From: Bacteroidales bacterium UBA714
Lineage (GTDB): Bacteria; Bacteroidota; Bacteroidia; Bacteroidales; UBA932
Length of the DNA: 20,623 nucleotides
Assembly: GCA_002298075.1 (NCBI GenBank)
Contig: DBLW01000140.1
Location: 1-20,623 of the forward strand
Direction of reading: 5' to 3'
Every line of letters starts with the position of its first letter. Position 1 is the first letter of the stretch. The position numbers and the translations under genes were made by a program. Below are positions 8,395 to 16,126 of this stretch, piece after piece. The notes under the pieces are model-generated. The model saw only the letters and a list, made by a program, of their open reading frames with translations, had not been told where the DNA came from and ran no database searches.

Positions 8395-8732
8395 TCCGGT
8401 TCCTCCTTATCTGTTTTAAGCTGTCCTACGGCACGTTTGCGTGTCTGCTTCTTTGCCTTATTGACCATCTCATAATATTCGCCGGGACTCATCTGCTCTT
8501 CTTCAAAAAGTTCCGCTATGTTTTCCAGCATTCCGAGAGTTCTCAATACGCGTAGCAAAGAGTCAAATGTGCCGATTTCACCGGACTCTATCTTCTTGAG
8601 TGAAGACAGTGAGATTGATGATGCTTCTGCCAGGCTCTGCTGAGTTATGTTCCGTTTCAGCCTGACAGCTTTAAGCCTGTTTCCGATTCGTTTGGCGAGC
8701 AGGGCATCAGATAGCATGTATATGTCTTCCAT
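8388..8732 (-). CDS. hipB: HipB-like XRE-family antitoxin
   Basis: This 114-residue protein has an N-terminal XRE/Cro-type helix-turn-helix (about 12-69: RIGNRLKAVRLKRNITQQ then SLAEASSISLSSLKKIESGE). A helical segment and a basic, probably flexible C-terminal tail (KKQTRKRAVG, ending EEPEW) follow. HipB-type antitoxins bind and hold HipA inactive and, as dimers, repress their own operon. It is directly upstream of, and overlaps, the hipA-like gene, which fixes its identity better than its sequence does. Start at 8732 is the first ATG; a second in-frame ATG five codons later is possible. A consensus -7 box lies 28 bases upstream. Confidence 0.88.
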   Translation of the reverse strand: MEDIYMLSDALLAKRIGNRLKAVRLKRNITQQSLAEASSISLSSLKKIESGEIGTFDSLLRVLRTLGMLENIAELFEEEQMSPGEYYEMVNKAKKQTRKRAVGQLKTDKEEPEW

Positions 8733-8748
8733 AATGTCTTAGAAATAA

Positions 8749-8794
8749 ACTATTGTACATCAAATATAGTGATAAAAGTTTAATTTCCAACTAT
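8749..8794 (-). promoter_or_regulatory. hipBA promoter with possible operator repeats
   Basis: On the minus strand TATATTTG (8761-8768) matches TAnnTTTG, with a near-consensus GTTG exactly 19 bases further upstream as a -33 element. The 5-bp words ACTAT (8749-8753), ATAGT (8766-8770) and ACTAT (8790-8794) form inverted repeats that straddle the -7 box. This is where an autorepressing HipB would be expected to bind. The promoter is well supported; the operator reading is a guess because the words are short. Confidence 0.5.
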
Positions 8795-8830
8795 AACAAC
8801 AATTGGGCTATCCTATATTTCAAAGGGAAT

Positions 8831-10006
8831 TCATTTTCCGGAAGCAAGTTCTTCCAGCATAGCCTTGGCCACTGCCGATGATGCGCCTGAGCCTCCCAAA
8901 GCAGAGCGTATCTGGGCGTAGTCGTCAAGCATTTTCTGTCTGTAGGCCTGGTTCTCCAGCAGTTCCCGCACCTCTGCTACAAGTGCATCAGGATTGCAAT
9001 CGTCCTGTATGAATTCCTTGAATGCGAGCCGGTCGATGATGAGGTTGCCGAGGCTTATGTACTTTATCTTTACTATGCGCTTGGCTATCAGGAAGGTAAG
9101 GGGATTGCCGATGTATCCTACCACCTGCGGGGTGTTGAAAAGCACAGTCTCAAGCGAAGCTGTGCCTGAATTGACCACAGCCGCTTCCGCATGCCTTATT
9201 ATGGCCTGCGTCTGTCCGAAGAGAACCTTAATGAAGCTGTCGCCGCTGTCCAGGAATTTTGCATAGTCCTCAATTGACCTTGCTGGAGCGCCTGCTATAA
9301 GGAATTGATAATCCGAATATTGGGGCAGCTTGTGCATTTTGTGCGCAAATTCTTTCAAAACGGGCATCATGGTGCTGATTTCCCCTTTGCGGGAGCCTGC
9401 CAGCATGGCAATTACAGGCTTGTCCTCCAGATTGTTGCGCTGCAGGAAGGCCTGGCGTGTCTCGAGCATTGCCTTCGAACCGTCCACCGCATCCACAAGA
9501 GGATTGCCCTTATATATATAGCTTATTCCTTTTGAATCGAAATACGGCATCTCGAACGGAAATACTATGAAAAGCTTGTCCACATATGCTTTCAGCTTCT
9601 TTATCCTGCCCTCGCGGGAAGCCCACACTTTCGGAGCGATATAATAGAAGACCTTGAATCCTTTCTTATGGGCAAATTCCGCTATCTTGAAATTGAATCC
9701 CGGGTAGTCAATCAGAATCACCACGTCAGGCTGCCACTGCTCTATGTCCTTCTTGCAGAATGAAACATTGCCCAGAAGCTGGCGCGCCTTCACGAGCACT
9801 TCCACAAAGCCGATTATCGCTCCCTCCTTGTAATGCTTCACAAGGCCTCCCTCATTGTCTTCCTGGCATCTGCTGAAGATTTCGTGCATAAGGTCACCTC
9901 CCCAGAATCTGATTTTCGCCTGCGGGTCTTCCGCATATATGCCTTTCATCAGATTCGAGCCGTGCAGGTCTCCGGATGCTTCTCCTGCTATTATGTAATA
10001 TCTCAT
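8831..10006 (-). CDS. lpxB: Lipid-A-disaccharide synthase LpxB
   Basis: LpxB (glycosyltransferase family 19) joins lipid X and UDP-2,3-diacylglucosamine into the disaccharide core of lipid A at the inner membrane. The 391-residue length matches the family. Visible signatures are the N-terminal IIAGEASGDLHGSNLM, DVVILIDYPGFNFKIA, YYIAPKVWASREGRIKK, VFPFEMPYF, YKGNPLVD, MLAGSRKGEI, AVVNSGTASLETVLFNTPQVVGY and the C-terminal LIIDR with EFIQDDCNP. It lies 50 bases downstream of surE on the same strand, probably in the same operon; this pairing is common in Bacteroidota. Its presence shows the cell makes lipopolysaccharide. Confidence 0.96.
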   Translation of the reverse strand: MRYYIIAGEASGDLHGSNLMKGIYAEDPQAKIRFWGGDLMHEIFSRCQEDNEGGLVKHYKEGAIIGFVEVLVKARQLLGNVSFCKKDIEQWQPDVVILIDYPGFNFKIAEFAHKKGFKVFYYIAPKVWASREGRIKKLKAYVDKLFIVFPFEMPYFDSKGISYIYKGNPLVDAVDGSKAMLETRQAFLQRNNLEDKPVIAMLAGSRKGEISTMMPVLKEFAHKMHKLPQYSDYQFLIAGAPARSIEDYAKFLDSGDSFIKVLFGQTQAIIRHAEAAVVNSGTASLETVLFNTPQVVGYIGNPLTFLIAKRIVKIKYISLGNLIIDRLAFKEFIQDDCNPDALVAEVRELLENQAYRQKMLDDYAQIRSALGGSGASSAVAKAMLEELASGK

Positions 10007-10056
10007 GTTCGTATTGGTCTATGGTGACAGAGGTTTGATATTCAGAGGTCTTGATG

Positions 10057-10887
10057 TCAGAAGTCCGTGTCAATGCCGTTTTTGCGGAGCCTTTCCGATT
10101 CTTCGTAGTCTGTGCAGTCCACATTGTGGGCAACTATGCTGATATAGCCTTCTTTCATTATGAGGTGGTCTGCATCCGGGCCGTTGCGCGGGTCGTTCAT
10201 GAAATCCCCGACCATCATATACAGTTCCTCTCCTTCTTCAATGGCTGGGGAGGAAGTCTGTCCGAGAAGTTCCGGAGTTATGCCGTATTTGCTGTATGCC
10301 TGCACGTCCCATTCCTTGAACTCGCGTACCCAGCGTCCCATTCCCTGGTATCCGGTCCGCACTCCCTTTATCTCCGCAGCCGGAATGTCAGGGAAATTCA
10401 CATTATAATATATGCCGTGCCTTGACGGACAATCATTCATGAGCCGTGTGAAAATGTCTCCGAAATACTTCTCCACTGCGCTGAAATCCGCATCCGGATG
10501 TAGCGTGTCCAGCGATACTCCGATTGCCGGTATCCCGTTGAGCGCCGCCTCTTCAGCCGCTCCGAGAGTGCCTGAATAGCATGATGCGGTGGCTGCATTG
10601 GAGCCATGGTTTATTCCTGACACTACGACATCCGGGAAATTGTCCGGAAACAGGACATTCAGGCCGAATTTTATGCAGCTGGCAGGAGTCGCGTCTATAT
10701 AATGCCATCCGTCTCCCAAGTCTTTGTGGGCGATAGGCTTGAATCCCAATGAAACAGCCATGGACATGCCGGACTGGTGCTTCTTTGGTGCAATTACCGT
10801 TACTTCTCCGAATTGTTTCATGATTTTGGCAAGGACGCTGATGCCCTTCGCCTGATACCCGTCGTCGTTGGTTATCAATATGCGCAT
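10057..10887 (-). CDS. surE: 5'/3'-nucleotidase SurE
   Basis: SurE is a metal-dependent nucleoside monophosphatase acting on 5' and 3' nucleotides, and in some species exopolyphosphate, linked to stationary-phase survival. The 276-residue product has all metal-site motifs: ILITNDDG (D8, D9), KKHQSGMS (S39), and SGINHGSN (N93/N97). ATPASCIKFGL and SGTLGAAEEAALNGIPAIGVS are also typical. The C-terminus carries the usual ITPEL and DADHLIMKEGYISI segment. It is the first gene of a surE-lpxB unit, with a -7 box 20 bases upstream, and is divergent from gapA. Confidence 0.95.
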   Translation of the reverse strand: MRILITNDDGYQAKGISVLAKIMKQFGEVTVIAPKKHQSGMSMAVSLGFKPIAHKDLGDGWHYIDATPASCIKFGLNVLFPDNFPDVVVSGINHGSNAATASCYSGTLGAAEEAALNGIPAIGVSLDTLHPDADFSAVEKYFGDIFTRLMNDCPSRHGIYYNVNFPDIPAAEIKGVRTGYQGMGRWVREFKEWDVQAYSKYGITPELLGQTSSPAIEEGEELYMMVGDFMNDPRNGPDADHLIMKEGYISIVAHNVDCTDYEESERLRKNGIDTDF

Positions 10888-10907
10888 GTTGATTTCTTAT
10901 TTTTTGA

Positions 10908-10915
10908 CAAATATA
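10908..10915 (-). promoter_or_regulatory. Putative -7 box of the surE-lpxB operon
   Basis: On the minus strand the sequence reads TATATTTG, a match to TAnnTTTG, 20 bases upstream of the surE start. The -33 region is A/T-rich without a clear TTTG. Confidence 0.5.
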
Positions 10916-10938
10916 GCTAATATATTCATAAAAATTTC

Positions 10939-10946
10939 TAAATTTG
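10939..10946 (+). promoter_or_regulatory. Putative -7 box of gapA
   Basis: TAAATTTG matches TAnnTTTG and ends 66 bases before the gapA start, leaving a leader of about 60 bases. The leader contains AAAGAGGGGAAAG, too far from the ATG to serve as a Shine-Dalgarno site. Confidence 0.5.
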
Positions 10947-11012
10947 CGCCGATAATATGTAAAGAGGGGAAAGACAATTTACAGTTTAACTTTATAAACA
11001 TTTTTAAACACA

Positions 11013-12011
11013 ATGATTAAACTTGGTATTAACGGATTTGGCCGTATCGGCCGTATGGTATTCCGTGCCGCAGTTGAGAATTTCTCAAATGACATTCAGG
11101 TTGTAGGTATCAACGACCTTCTCGATGCTGACTATCTCGCATACATGCTCAGGTATGACTCAGTTCACGGCATCTTCAATCATGACATCAAAGTAGAGGA
11201 TAACTACCTCATCGTTGACGGCAACAAGATTCAGGTTTTCGCTGAGAAAGATCCTAAGAACATCACTTGGGGCGCTCTCGGAGTTGACGTGGTTGTTGAG
11301 TCTACAGGATTCTTCCTCACTGAGGAGCTTGCTTCTGCTCACCTTGAGGCAGGTGCAAAGAAAGTTATCATGTCTGCACCTTCAAAGGACGCTACTCCAA
11401 TGTTCGTATATGGTGTAAACGACAAGACTTACGCTGGCCAGAAGATTATCTCAAACGCTTCTTGTACAACTAACTGTCTCGCTCCTATCTCTAAGGTTCT
11501 CCACGAGGCATTCGGTATCAAGAGAGGTCTCATGACAACAGTTCACGCTGCTACAGCAACTCAGAAGACTGTTGACGGTCCTTCAAAGAAAGACTGGAGA
11601 GGCGGACGCGGTATCCTCGAGAACATCATCCCTTCATCAACTGGTGCTGCCAAGGCTGTAGGCAAGGTTCTTCCAGAGCTTAACGGCAAGCTTACCGGTA
11701 TGTCTATGCGTGTACCTACTTCTGACGTTTCAGTTGTTGACCTTACTGTAGAGCTTGAGAAGCCTGCAACTTACGAGGAGATCTGCGCTGCAATGAAGAA
11801 GGCTTCTGAGGGCGAGCTCAAAGGCATCCTCGGATACACTAACGAGGCTGTTGTTTCAACTGACTTCCGCAACGATGCACGCACTTCAATCTTCGATGAG
11901 AAGGCTGGTATCCAGCTTGATCCTACATTCGTTAAGGTTGTATCTTGGTATGACAACGAGTGGGGTTACTCAAACAAGGTTTGTGAAATGGCACGCGTAA
12001 TCTCTAAGTAA
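11013..12011 (+). CDS. gapA: Glyceraldehyde-3-phosphate dehydrogenase, type I
   Basis: GAPDH oxidises glyceraldehyde 3-phosphate to 1,3-bisphosphoglycerate in glycolysis, reducing NAD+. The 332-residue protein has the Rossmann motif INGFGRIGR, the coenzyme-selecting INDL segment (an aspartate at the adenosine-ribose position points to NAD+), the active-site block NASCTTNCLAP with nucleophile C151 and its partner H178 in TTVHAAT, and the C-terminal WYDNEWGYSNKV. Codon use differs visibly from its neighbours, with many CTC, GCT, ATC and GTT codons and very few rare ones, as expected for a very highly expressed gene. It appears monocistronic: own promoter upstream and a strong terminator 26 bases after the stop. 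Confidence 0.98.
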   Translation: MIKLGINGFGRIGRMVFRAAVENFSNDIQVVGINDLLDADYLAYMLRYDSVHGIFNHDIKVEDNYLIVDGNKIQVFAEKDPKNITWGALGVDVVVESTGFFLTEELASAHLEAGAKKVIMSAPSKDATPMFVYGVNDKTYAGQKIISNASCTTNCLAPISKVLHEAFGIKRGLMTTVHAATATQKTVDGPSKKDWRGGRGILENIIPSSTGAAKAVGKVLPELNGKLTGMSMRVPTSDVSVVDLTVELEKPATYEEICAAMKKASEGELKGILGYTNEAVVSTDFRNDARTSIFDEKAGIQLDPTFVKVVSWYDNEWGYSNKVCEMARVISK

Positions 12012-12037
12012 TCTGATTACAGCATTACATATGCATT

Positions 12038-12065
12038 GGGCTGACCGTAAAAGGTCAGCCCTTTT
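12038..12065 (+). terminator. Intrinsic terminator of gapA
   Basis: A perfect 9-bp GC-rich stem (GGGCTGACC at 12038-12046, GGTCAGCCC at 12053-12061) with a 6-base loop is followed by TTTT. Flanking ATGCA/TGCAT can extend the stem. It lies between convergent gapA and the GH25 gene. Confidence 0.85.
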
Positions 12066-12114
12066 GCATTATATTTCATGGCGAGGCGGAATAACGGGCA
12101 TGTGCTCATGTAGG

Positions 12115-13023
12115 TTAAAGTGATTTGAGGACTGCGCGCGTACATACATTCATGTCAACATATCCGTCGATGCCATAGACAACTGCTTTGTCTGTGAATT
12201 GCCATATGTGCCAGTTTTTGCACCGTGGAGACTTGCCGGTGTAATGGGCTACCCAAATGGGGGATTCCGTAGTTATCTCATCGCAAAGTATGTCGCTTAT
12301 GAAAGATGCGGATGAATAGACGACCGGCTTGCGCCCGTAGTGCTCACCGACGATTCTAAGCCATGTCAATGCATTGCCGTTCAGCATCTCTGCAGTACAT
12401 CCCGAATGAATGGTCTCTATGTCAAGAACAGGCGGCAGGTCCTCCGAAGAGAGTTCTCCTACTGTCCTGATGAAATTCTCCGCCTGGTGCACCGGGTCTT
12501 TCGATGAACGGAAGAAATGGTAGGCTCCGCGTCTTGCTCCGCTTTTTCCTGCATCTTGCCAGTGCCTGTGGAACCTCTTGTCTTTCATTGAACTGCCCTC
12601 AGTGGCCTTTATGAAGACAAAGGATACCGGACGTATGTCCTTTGCGCTTGTCTTTGAGTATATTGTCCGGCCGCTCCGGTCTGTAAGCACCATCAGAGAG
12701 TCCCATTTTATTTTATGCTGATACCTTGACACGTCAATTCCGTAGCAATACGGGCCTTGAGGTAGCGGGTCTCCGGTCTGCGGAGAGGCCCCGTCCTTTA
12801 TATAAGGGATTATCAGAAGGATGCCTATTGCCGCAAGTATGCCTGCCATAACCCATATGCTTATGTTGACCTGATGCTCCCTGTCATCCTTCTTGCCTTT
12901 TTTGTTTCCTTTTGTCTTCGGGGCTGTTGATGCCGTCTGTTTGGCGGCCTTTTTAGTGCCGTCAGTCTTATATGCTGGTCTGCGGTTGGTTTTCTTCTGA
13001 ACGGATGTATTCTTTTTTTCCAT
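12115..13023 (-). CDS. Membrane-anchored GH25 lysozyme-like muramidase
   Basis: Glycoside hydrolase family 25 enzymes cleave the N-acetylmuramic acid-GlcNAc bond of peptidoglycan. The 302-residue protein has three parts: a strongly basic, lysine-rich N-terminal tail (1-50), one membrane segment (about 54-75, WVMAGILAAIGILLIIPYI), and a periplasm-facing GH25 domain. The domain starts at CYGIDVSRYQ (D97), with FVFIKATEG, GAYHFF, the catalytic DxE pair in VLDIE (D201, E203), VVYSSASF and WIWQ-like WHIWQFTD. I start at 13023, as the upstream in-frame ATG adds only seven residues. The tail would stay in the cytoplasm under the positive-inside rule. A TAATTTTG box (minus strand, 13033-13040) lies very close to the start, so the leader would be very short. 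Substrate is inferred from the family. Confidence 0.9.
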   Translation of the reverse strand: MEKKNTSVQKKTNRRPAYKTDGTKKAAKQTASTAPKTKGNKKGKKDDREHQVNISIWVMAGILAAIGILLIIPYIKDGASPQTGDPLPQGPYCYGIDVSRYQHKIKWDSLMVLTDRSGRTIYSKTSAKDIRPVSFVFIKATEGSSMKDKRFHRHWQDAGKSGARRGAYHFFRSSKDPVHQAENFIRTVGELSSEDLPPVLDIETIHSGCTAEMLNGNALTWLRIVGEHYGRKPVVYSSASFISDILCDEITTESPIWVAHYTGKSPRCKNWHIWQFTDKAVVYGIDGYVDMNVCTRAVLKSL

Positions 13024-13160
13024 AATTGACGGCAAAATTAACATTATTTCTTAATTTCGCAGGAATTTTTCGGTAATGGCCCGGCAGAGTTTCTGTGGGT
13101 TGTATGTTTAATTTACCTGGAGGCGGTGAACGTTTCCTGTATATAGACAAATGTTTGATA

Positions 13161-14624
13161 ATGAAGATTTTCAATAGAGGAGAAAAGCCGTCCTGGATAG
13201 TGTCGCTTATCCCTTTTGCCGTTCTGGTTGCTGTGCTGGTGGTGGTAATCCGTGTCTTCGGGGCAGATGCGCTTTCCGGAGGCAGCCAGGTAGCCCTGAT
13301 TTTTGCGACCGGAGTGGTTGTCACCATATCCATGCTTTTCTACCGCATCCCGTGGAAAGATTTTGAAGAAGCTATATCAGATAATTTGCGCGCGGTGGGA
13401 ACGTCCTTGCTGATACTTCTGCTCATTGGAGCTGTGGCCGGATCATGGATGATAAGCGGGGTCGTCCCGACAATGATATATTATGGAATGAAAGTCATAT
13501 TTCCGAACATATTCCTGTTTGCCACATGCGGCATATGTGCGCTTATAGCTGTGATGACTGGAAGTTCATGGACTACTATAGCCACTGTCGGAGTCGCCTT
13601 GGTGGGTATAGGGACGGCGCAAGGCTATGATCCGGGCTGGACGGCAGGCGCCATAATATCCGGAGCCTACTTCGGCGACAAGGTCTCTCCGCTGTCAGAT
13701 ACGACTGTGCTTGCCTCTTCTTCTGCCGGAACTCCTTTGTTTGCCCATATACGGTATATGATGATAACGACGGTCCCGTCCTTTGTGATAGCCATGATTG
13801 TGTTCCTTGTCGTCAGCATTCTGCATGACGGTGCTGCTGGCGGACGGGCAGGTGAGTTTGCGGACGGGCTTGACAGTACGTTCAACCTGTCTCCGTGGCT
13901 TATGCTTGTGCCCGTGCTGACCGGTGCTCTTATCGTGCGCAAGGTGCCTGCAATCCTGACCCTTTTCATAGCAGCGCTTGTGGCGGGGCTTGCCGCTGTT
14001 CTGTTCCAGCCGCATATTGTAGGGGCAATTGCTTCCGGGTATGCTCCGCAGGCTTTCAGCAAGCTTACTTTTATGGAAGGCTTCAAGGGGGTGTTCATAT
14101 CTTACTATGGCGCTACTGCTATTGACACAGGCAACTCCGCTCTCAATGACCTTATAGCCACGAGAGGGATGACAGGAATGATGAATACTATTTTCCTGAT
14201 AATTTCCGCAGTCACTTTCGGCGGTTCGCTTGTGGGCAGCGGAATGCTTCAGAGCCTTACCGAGATGCTTACTTCTTATATTAGGAGAAGATTCAGCATC
14301 GTGTCGGCCACTGTGGGGACTGGGGTTTTCGCGAACATGGTAACAGGTGACCAGTACCTCTCGATAATCTTGACGAGCAGCCTGTATAAGAAGCTTTATG
14401 AGGACAGGGGATATGAAAGCCGTCTGCTGAGCCGTTCCGTGGAGGATTCGGCTACTGTGGTTTCTGTGCTGATTCCATGGAACTCATGCGGAATGACCCA
14501 GGCAACGGTGCTTAAGGTTGCCACGATTGAGTATCTCCCTTATTGTCTCTTCAATTTGATATCACCGTTGATGTCCATGTTTGTTGCGGCTGTAGGATAT
14601 AACATAAGGCACCGGCAGAAATAA
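13161..14624 (+). CDS. nhaC: NhaC-family Na+/H+ antiporter
   Basis: This 487-residue integral membrane protein belongs to the NhaC family, which exchanges internal Na+ for external protons; relatives exchange malate/lactate. About 11-12 hydrophobic segments are visible. Family signatures are MTGSSWTTIATVGVA (about 132-146), SGAYFGDKVSPLSDTT (about 167-182), DTGNSALNDLI, ANMVTGDQYLSIIL and SVEDSATVVSVLIPWNSCG. Polar and acidic residues in these segments probably form the ion path. I chose the ATG at 13161, giving MKIFNRGEKPSW just before the first membrane helix; an in-frame ATG at 13095 would add 22 residues of non-family character. The gene is divergent from the GH25 gene. Ion specificity is inferred from the family only. 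Confidence 0.92.
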   Translation: MKIFNRGEKPSWIVSLIPFAVLVAVLVVVIRVFGADALSGGSQVALIFATGVVVTISMLFYRIPWKDFEEAISDNLRAVGTSLLILLLIGAVAGSWMISGVVPTMIYYGMKVIFPNIFLFATCGICALIAVMTGSSWTTIATVGVALVGIGTAQGYDPGWTAGAIISGAYFGDKVSPLSDTTVLASSSAGTPLFAHIRYMMITTVPSFVIAMIVFLVVSILHDGAAGGRAGEFADGLDSTFNLSPWLMLVPVLTGALIVRKVPAILTLFIAALVAGLAAVLFQPHIVGAIASGYAPQAFSKLTFMEGFKGVFISYYGATAIDTGNSALNDLIATRGMTGMMNTIFLIISAVTFGGSLVGSGMLQSLTEMLTSYIRRRFSIVSATVGTGVFANMVTGDQYLSIILTSSLYKKLYEDRGYESRLLSRSVEDSATVVSVLIPWNSCGMTQATVLKVATIEYLPYCLFNLISPLMSMFVAAVGYNIRHRQK

Positions 14625-14739
14625 TTTCTGTTTTTCCTTTCTGGTGGTATTGATTTTGCAACAGGAATGGCCGGCTTTGGAATTGTTCACATTGCCGGAA
14701 GTGACATTGATAATGACTCATCTTATAAATACGATTGTG

Positions 14740-15282
14740 ATGAAAAAATTGAAAGGAACAAAGACTGAAGCGAATCTTCAGGCTGCTTATGCGGGAGAAT
14801 CAATGGCCCGCAACAAATACACTTACTATGCCTCAAAGGCGAAGAAGGACGGATATGTGCAGATTTCAAAATTGTTTGAGGATACTGCGAACAACGAGAA
14901 GGAGCACGCCAAGATATGGTTCAAGCTTTTGCATGGAGGTGAGATTGCCCATACTGAGGAGAATCTTCTTGATGCGGCCCAGGGCGAGAATTACGAGTGG
15001 ACTGACATGTATGCCGGTTTTGCCAAAGATGCCCGTGAAGAAGGGTTTGACGATATCGCCCTCCTGTTTGAGCAGGTAGCTGAGATTGAAAAGATGCATG
15101 AGGAGAGATACCGCAAGCTTCTCAAGAATGTAAAGGAAGGTCTTGTTTTCTCTCGTGACAATGAAATGATGTGGGAGTGCTCAAACTGCGGCCATATCGT
15201 CATAGGAAAGAAGGCTCCTGAGGTTTGCCCTGTATGCAAGCACGAGAAGAGCTACTTCATGATTCATCCGACCAACTTCTGA
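14740..15282 (+). CDS. rbr: Rubrerythrin
   Basis: Rubrerythrin is a cytoplasmic peroxidase that reduces hydrogen peroxide in anaerobes, taking electrons from rubredoxin/NADH systems. The 180-residue product has an N-terminal four-helix diiron domain with ligands E20 (AYAGESMARNKY), E53 and H56 (NNEKEHAKIW), E83/E86 before MYAGFAKDAREEG, and E117/H120 (EIEKMHEERY). A C-terminal rubredoxin domain has two CxxC pairs (C147/C150, C163/C166) in CSNCGHIV and CPVC. All metal ligands are present. The start at 14740 gives the standard MKKLKGTKTEANL; the longer in-frame extension is non-family. Its presence fits an anaerobic host facing oxygen stress. It ends at a strong two-way hairpin. Confidence 0.96.
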   Translation: MKKLKGTKTEANLQAAYAGESMARNKYTYYASKAKKDGYVQISKLFEDTANNEKEHAKIWFKLLHGGEIAHTEENLLDAAQGENYEWTDMYAGFAKDAREEGFDDIALLFEQVAEIEKMHEERYRKLLKNVKEGLVFSRDNEMMWECSNCGHIVIGKKAPEVCPVCKHEKSYFMIHPTNF

Positions 15283-15306
15283 ATCTTGCAAAGAATCGCC
15301 GATTAA

Positions 15307-15349
15307 ATAAGAATGTCCTGGAAGCTCCGGCCTCCAGGACTTTCTTATT
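15307..15349. terminator. Two-way terminator between rbr and pssA
   Basis: A GC-rich 8-bp stem (GTCCTGGA at 15315-15322, TCCAGGAC at 15333-15340) is extended by an A/T stem (AATAAGAA at 15307-15314 with TTCTTATT at 15342-15349; one unpaired base). It lies between the convergent rubrerythrin and pssA genes and is nearly symmetrical, so it can stop transcription from both sides. Confidence 0.8.
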
Positions 15350-15369
15350 CATATTCAATCTTGTGGCTG

Positions 15370-16098
15370 CTATTTCTGCTTGAACAGCAGTGCGATGCCT
15401 ATGTTCATTATGATGTAAGCCACGAAAGAGAGCAGTACAATGAAGGACCAGTTGAGCCCGAGCAGCACTGTCATGATAGTGGAAACAAAGACAACTCCGA
15501 GGAAGGAAACCCTCTGCCTGTGAATCGGCGTGCCCGGCTTCGCTTTTTTCTTGAATTTCATTGAGAACATCGGAATCTCGCTGACAAGAAGCAGTGAGAG
15601 CACTACGGATGCTGCCGGAATGAAGAATTTGCTGCTTGCCCAGCCGTGCAGCACACTTGAAGTGTCATTCGTGACATAATATGCAAAGGAACCGCATATC
15701 ATTGCGCATGCAGGTGTGGCGAGCCCTATGAAATTGTCGCTCTGACGTTCGTCAATATTGAATTTGGCAAGCCTGAGCGCCGAGAACACCCCGATGAGCA
15801 GGGGAGTGAAGGCCAGCAGCGAATTTCCCGATACGGCGGTCATCAGCTTATATGTCATCAATGACGGGAGAACGCCGAAACTGACCATGTCCGCCAATGA
15901 GTCCAGTTCTTTTCCCAGTTCGGAATGTGCCTTGAGAAGCCTTGCAGTAAGCCCGTCGCAGAAGTCACATAGTGCAGCAGCCATCATGAATATGAAGGCT
16001 GTGCGGAAGTCTCCTCCGAAAGTGCAGATCACACCCATCAGTCCGCAGAGCAGATTCATGGATGTGACTGCATTCGGTATGTTTTTGACAATGTTCAT
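15370..16098 (-). CDS. pssA: CDP-diacylglycerol-serine O-phosphatidyltransferase
   Basis: PssA makes phosphatidylserine, the precursor of phosphatidylethanolamine, from CDP-diacylglycerol and serine in the inner membrane. The 242-residue multi-membrane-span protein has the full CDP-alcohol phosphatidyltransferase motif: D45, D48-G49-x2-A52-R53-x8-G62-x3-D66-x3-D70. The N-terminal NIPNAVTSMNLLCGLMG and following VSFGVLPS are typical of the type II (Gram-positive/Bacteroidota) PssA subclass. It starts 28 bases downstream of the C1 peptidase gene on the same strand, so the two are probably co-transcribed. Selection of serine rather than another alcohol is inferred from overall resemblance. Confidence 0.93.
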   Translation of the reverse strand: MNIVKNIPNAVTSMNLLCGLMGVICTFGGDFRTAFIFMMAAALCDFCDGLTARLLKAHSELGKELDSLADMVSFGVLPSLMTYKLMTAVSGNSLLAFTPLLIGVFSALRLAKFNIDERQSDNFIGLATPACAMICGSFAYYVTNDTSSVLHGWASSKFFIPAASVVLSLLLVSEIPMFSMKFKKKAKPGTPIHRQRVSFLGVVFVSTIMTVLLGLNWSFIVLLSFVAYIIMNIGIALLFKQK

Positions 16099-16126
16099 GT
16101 CAAACAGTCTTAAAGGATGCCGGCAA

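Noticed and set aside
10051..10425. Plus-strand 124-residue frame
   Set aside because: Antisense shadow of surE, whose motifs are complete on the other strand.
13095..13160. Longer NhaC start
   Set aside because: The 22 added residues (GGGERFLY and so on) do not look like a signal or membrane segment, while the ATG at 13161 sits just before the first helix.
14644..14739. Longer rubrerythrin start
   Set aside because: Rubrerythrins begin at the MKKLKGTKTE-type sequence at 14740; the upstream 32 codons are unrelated.
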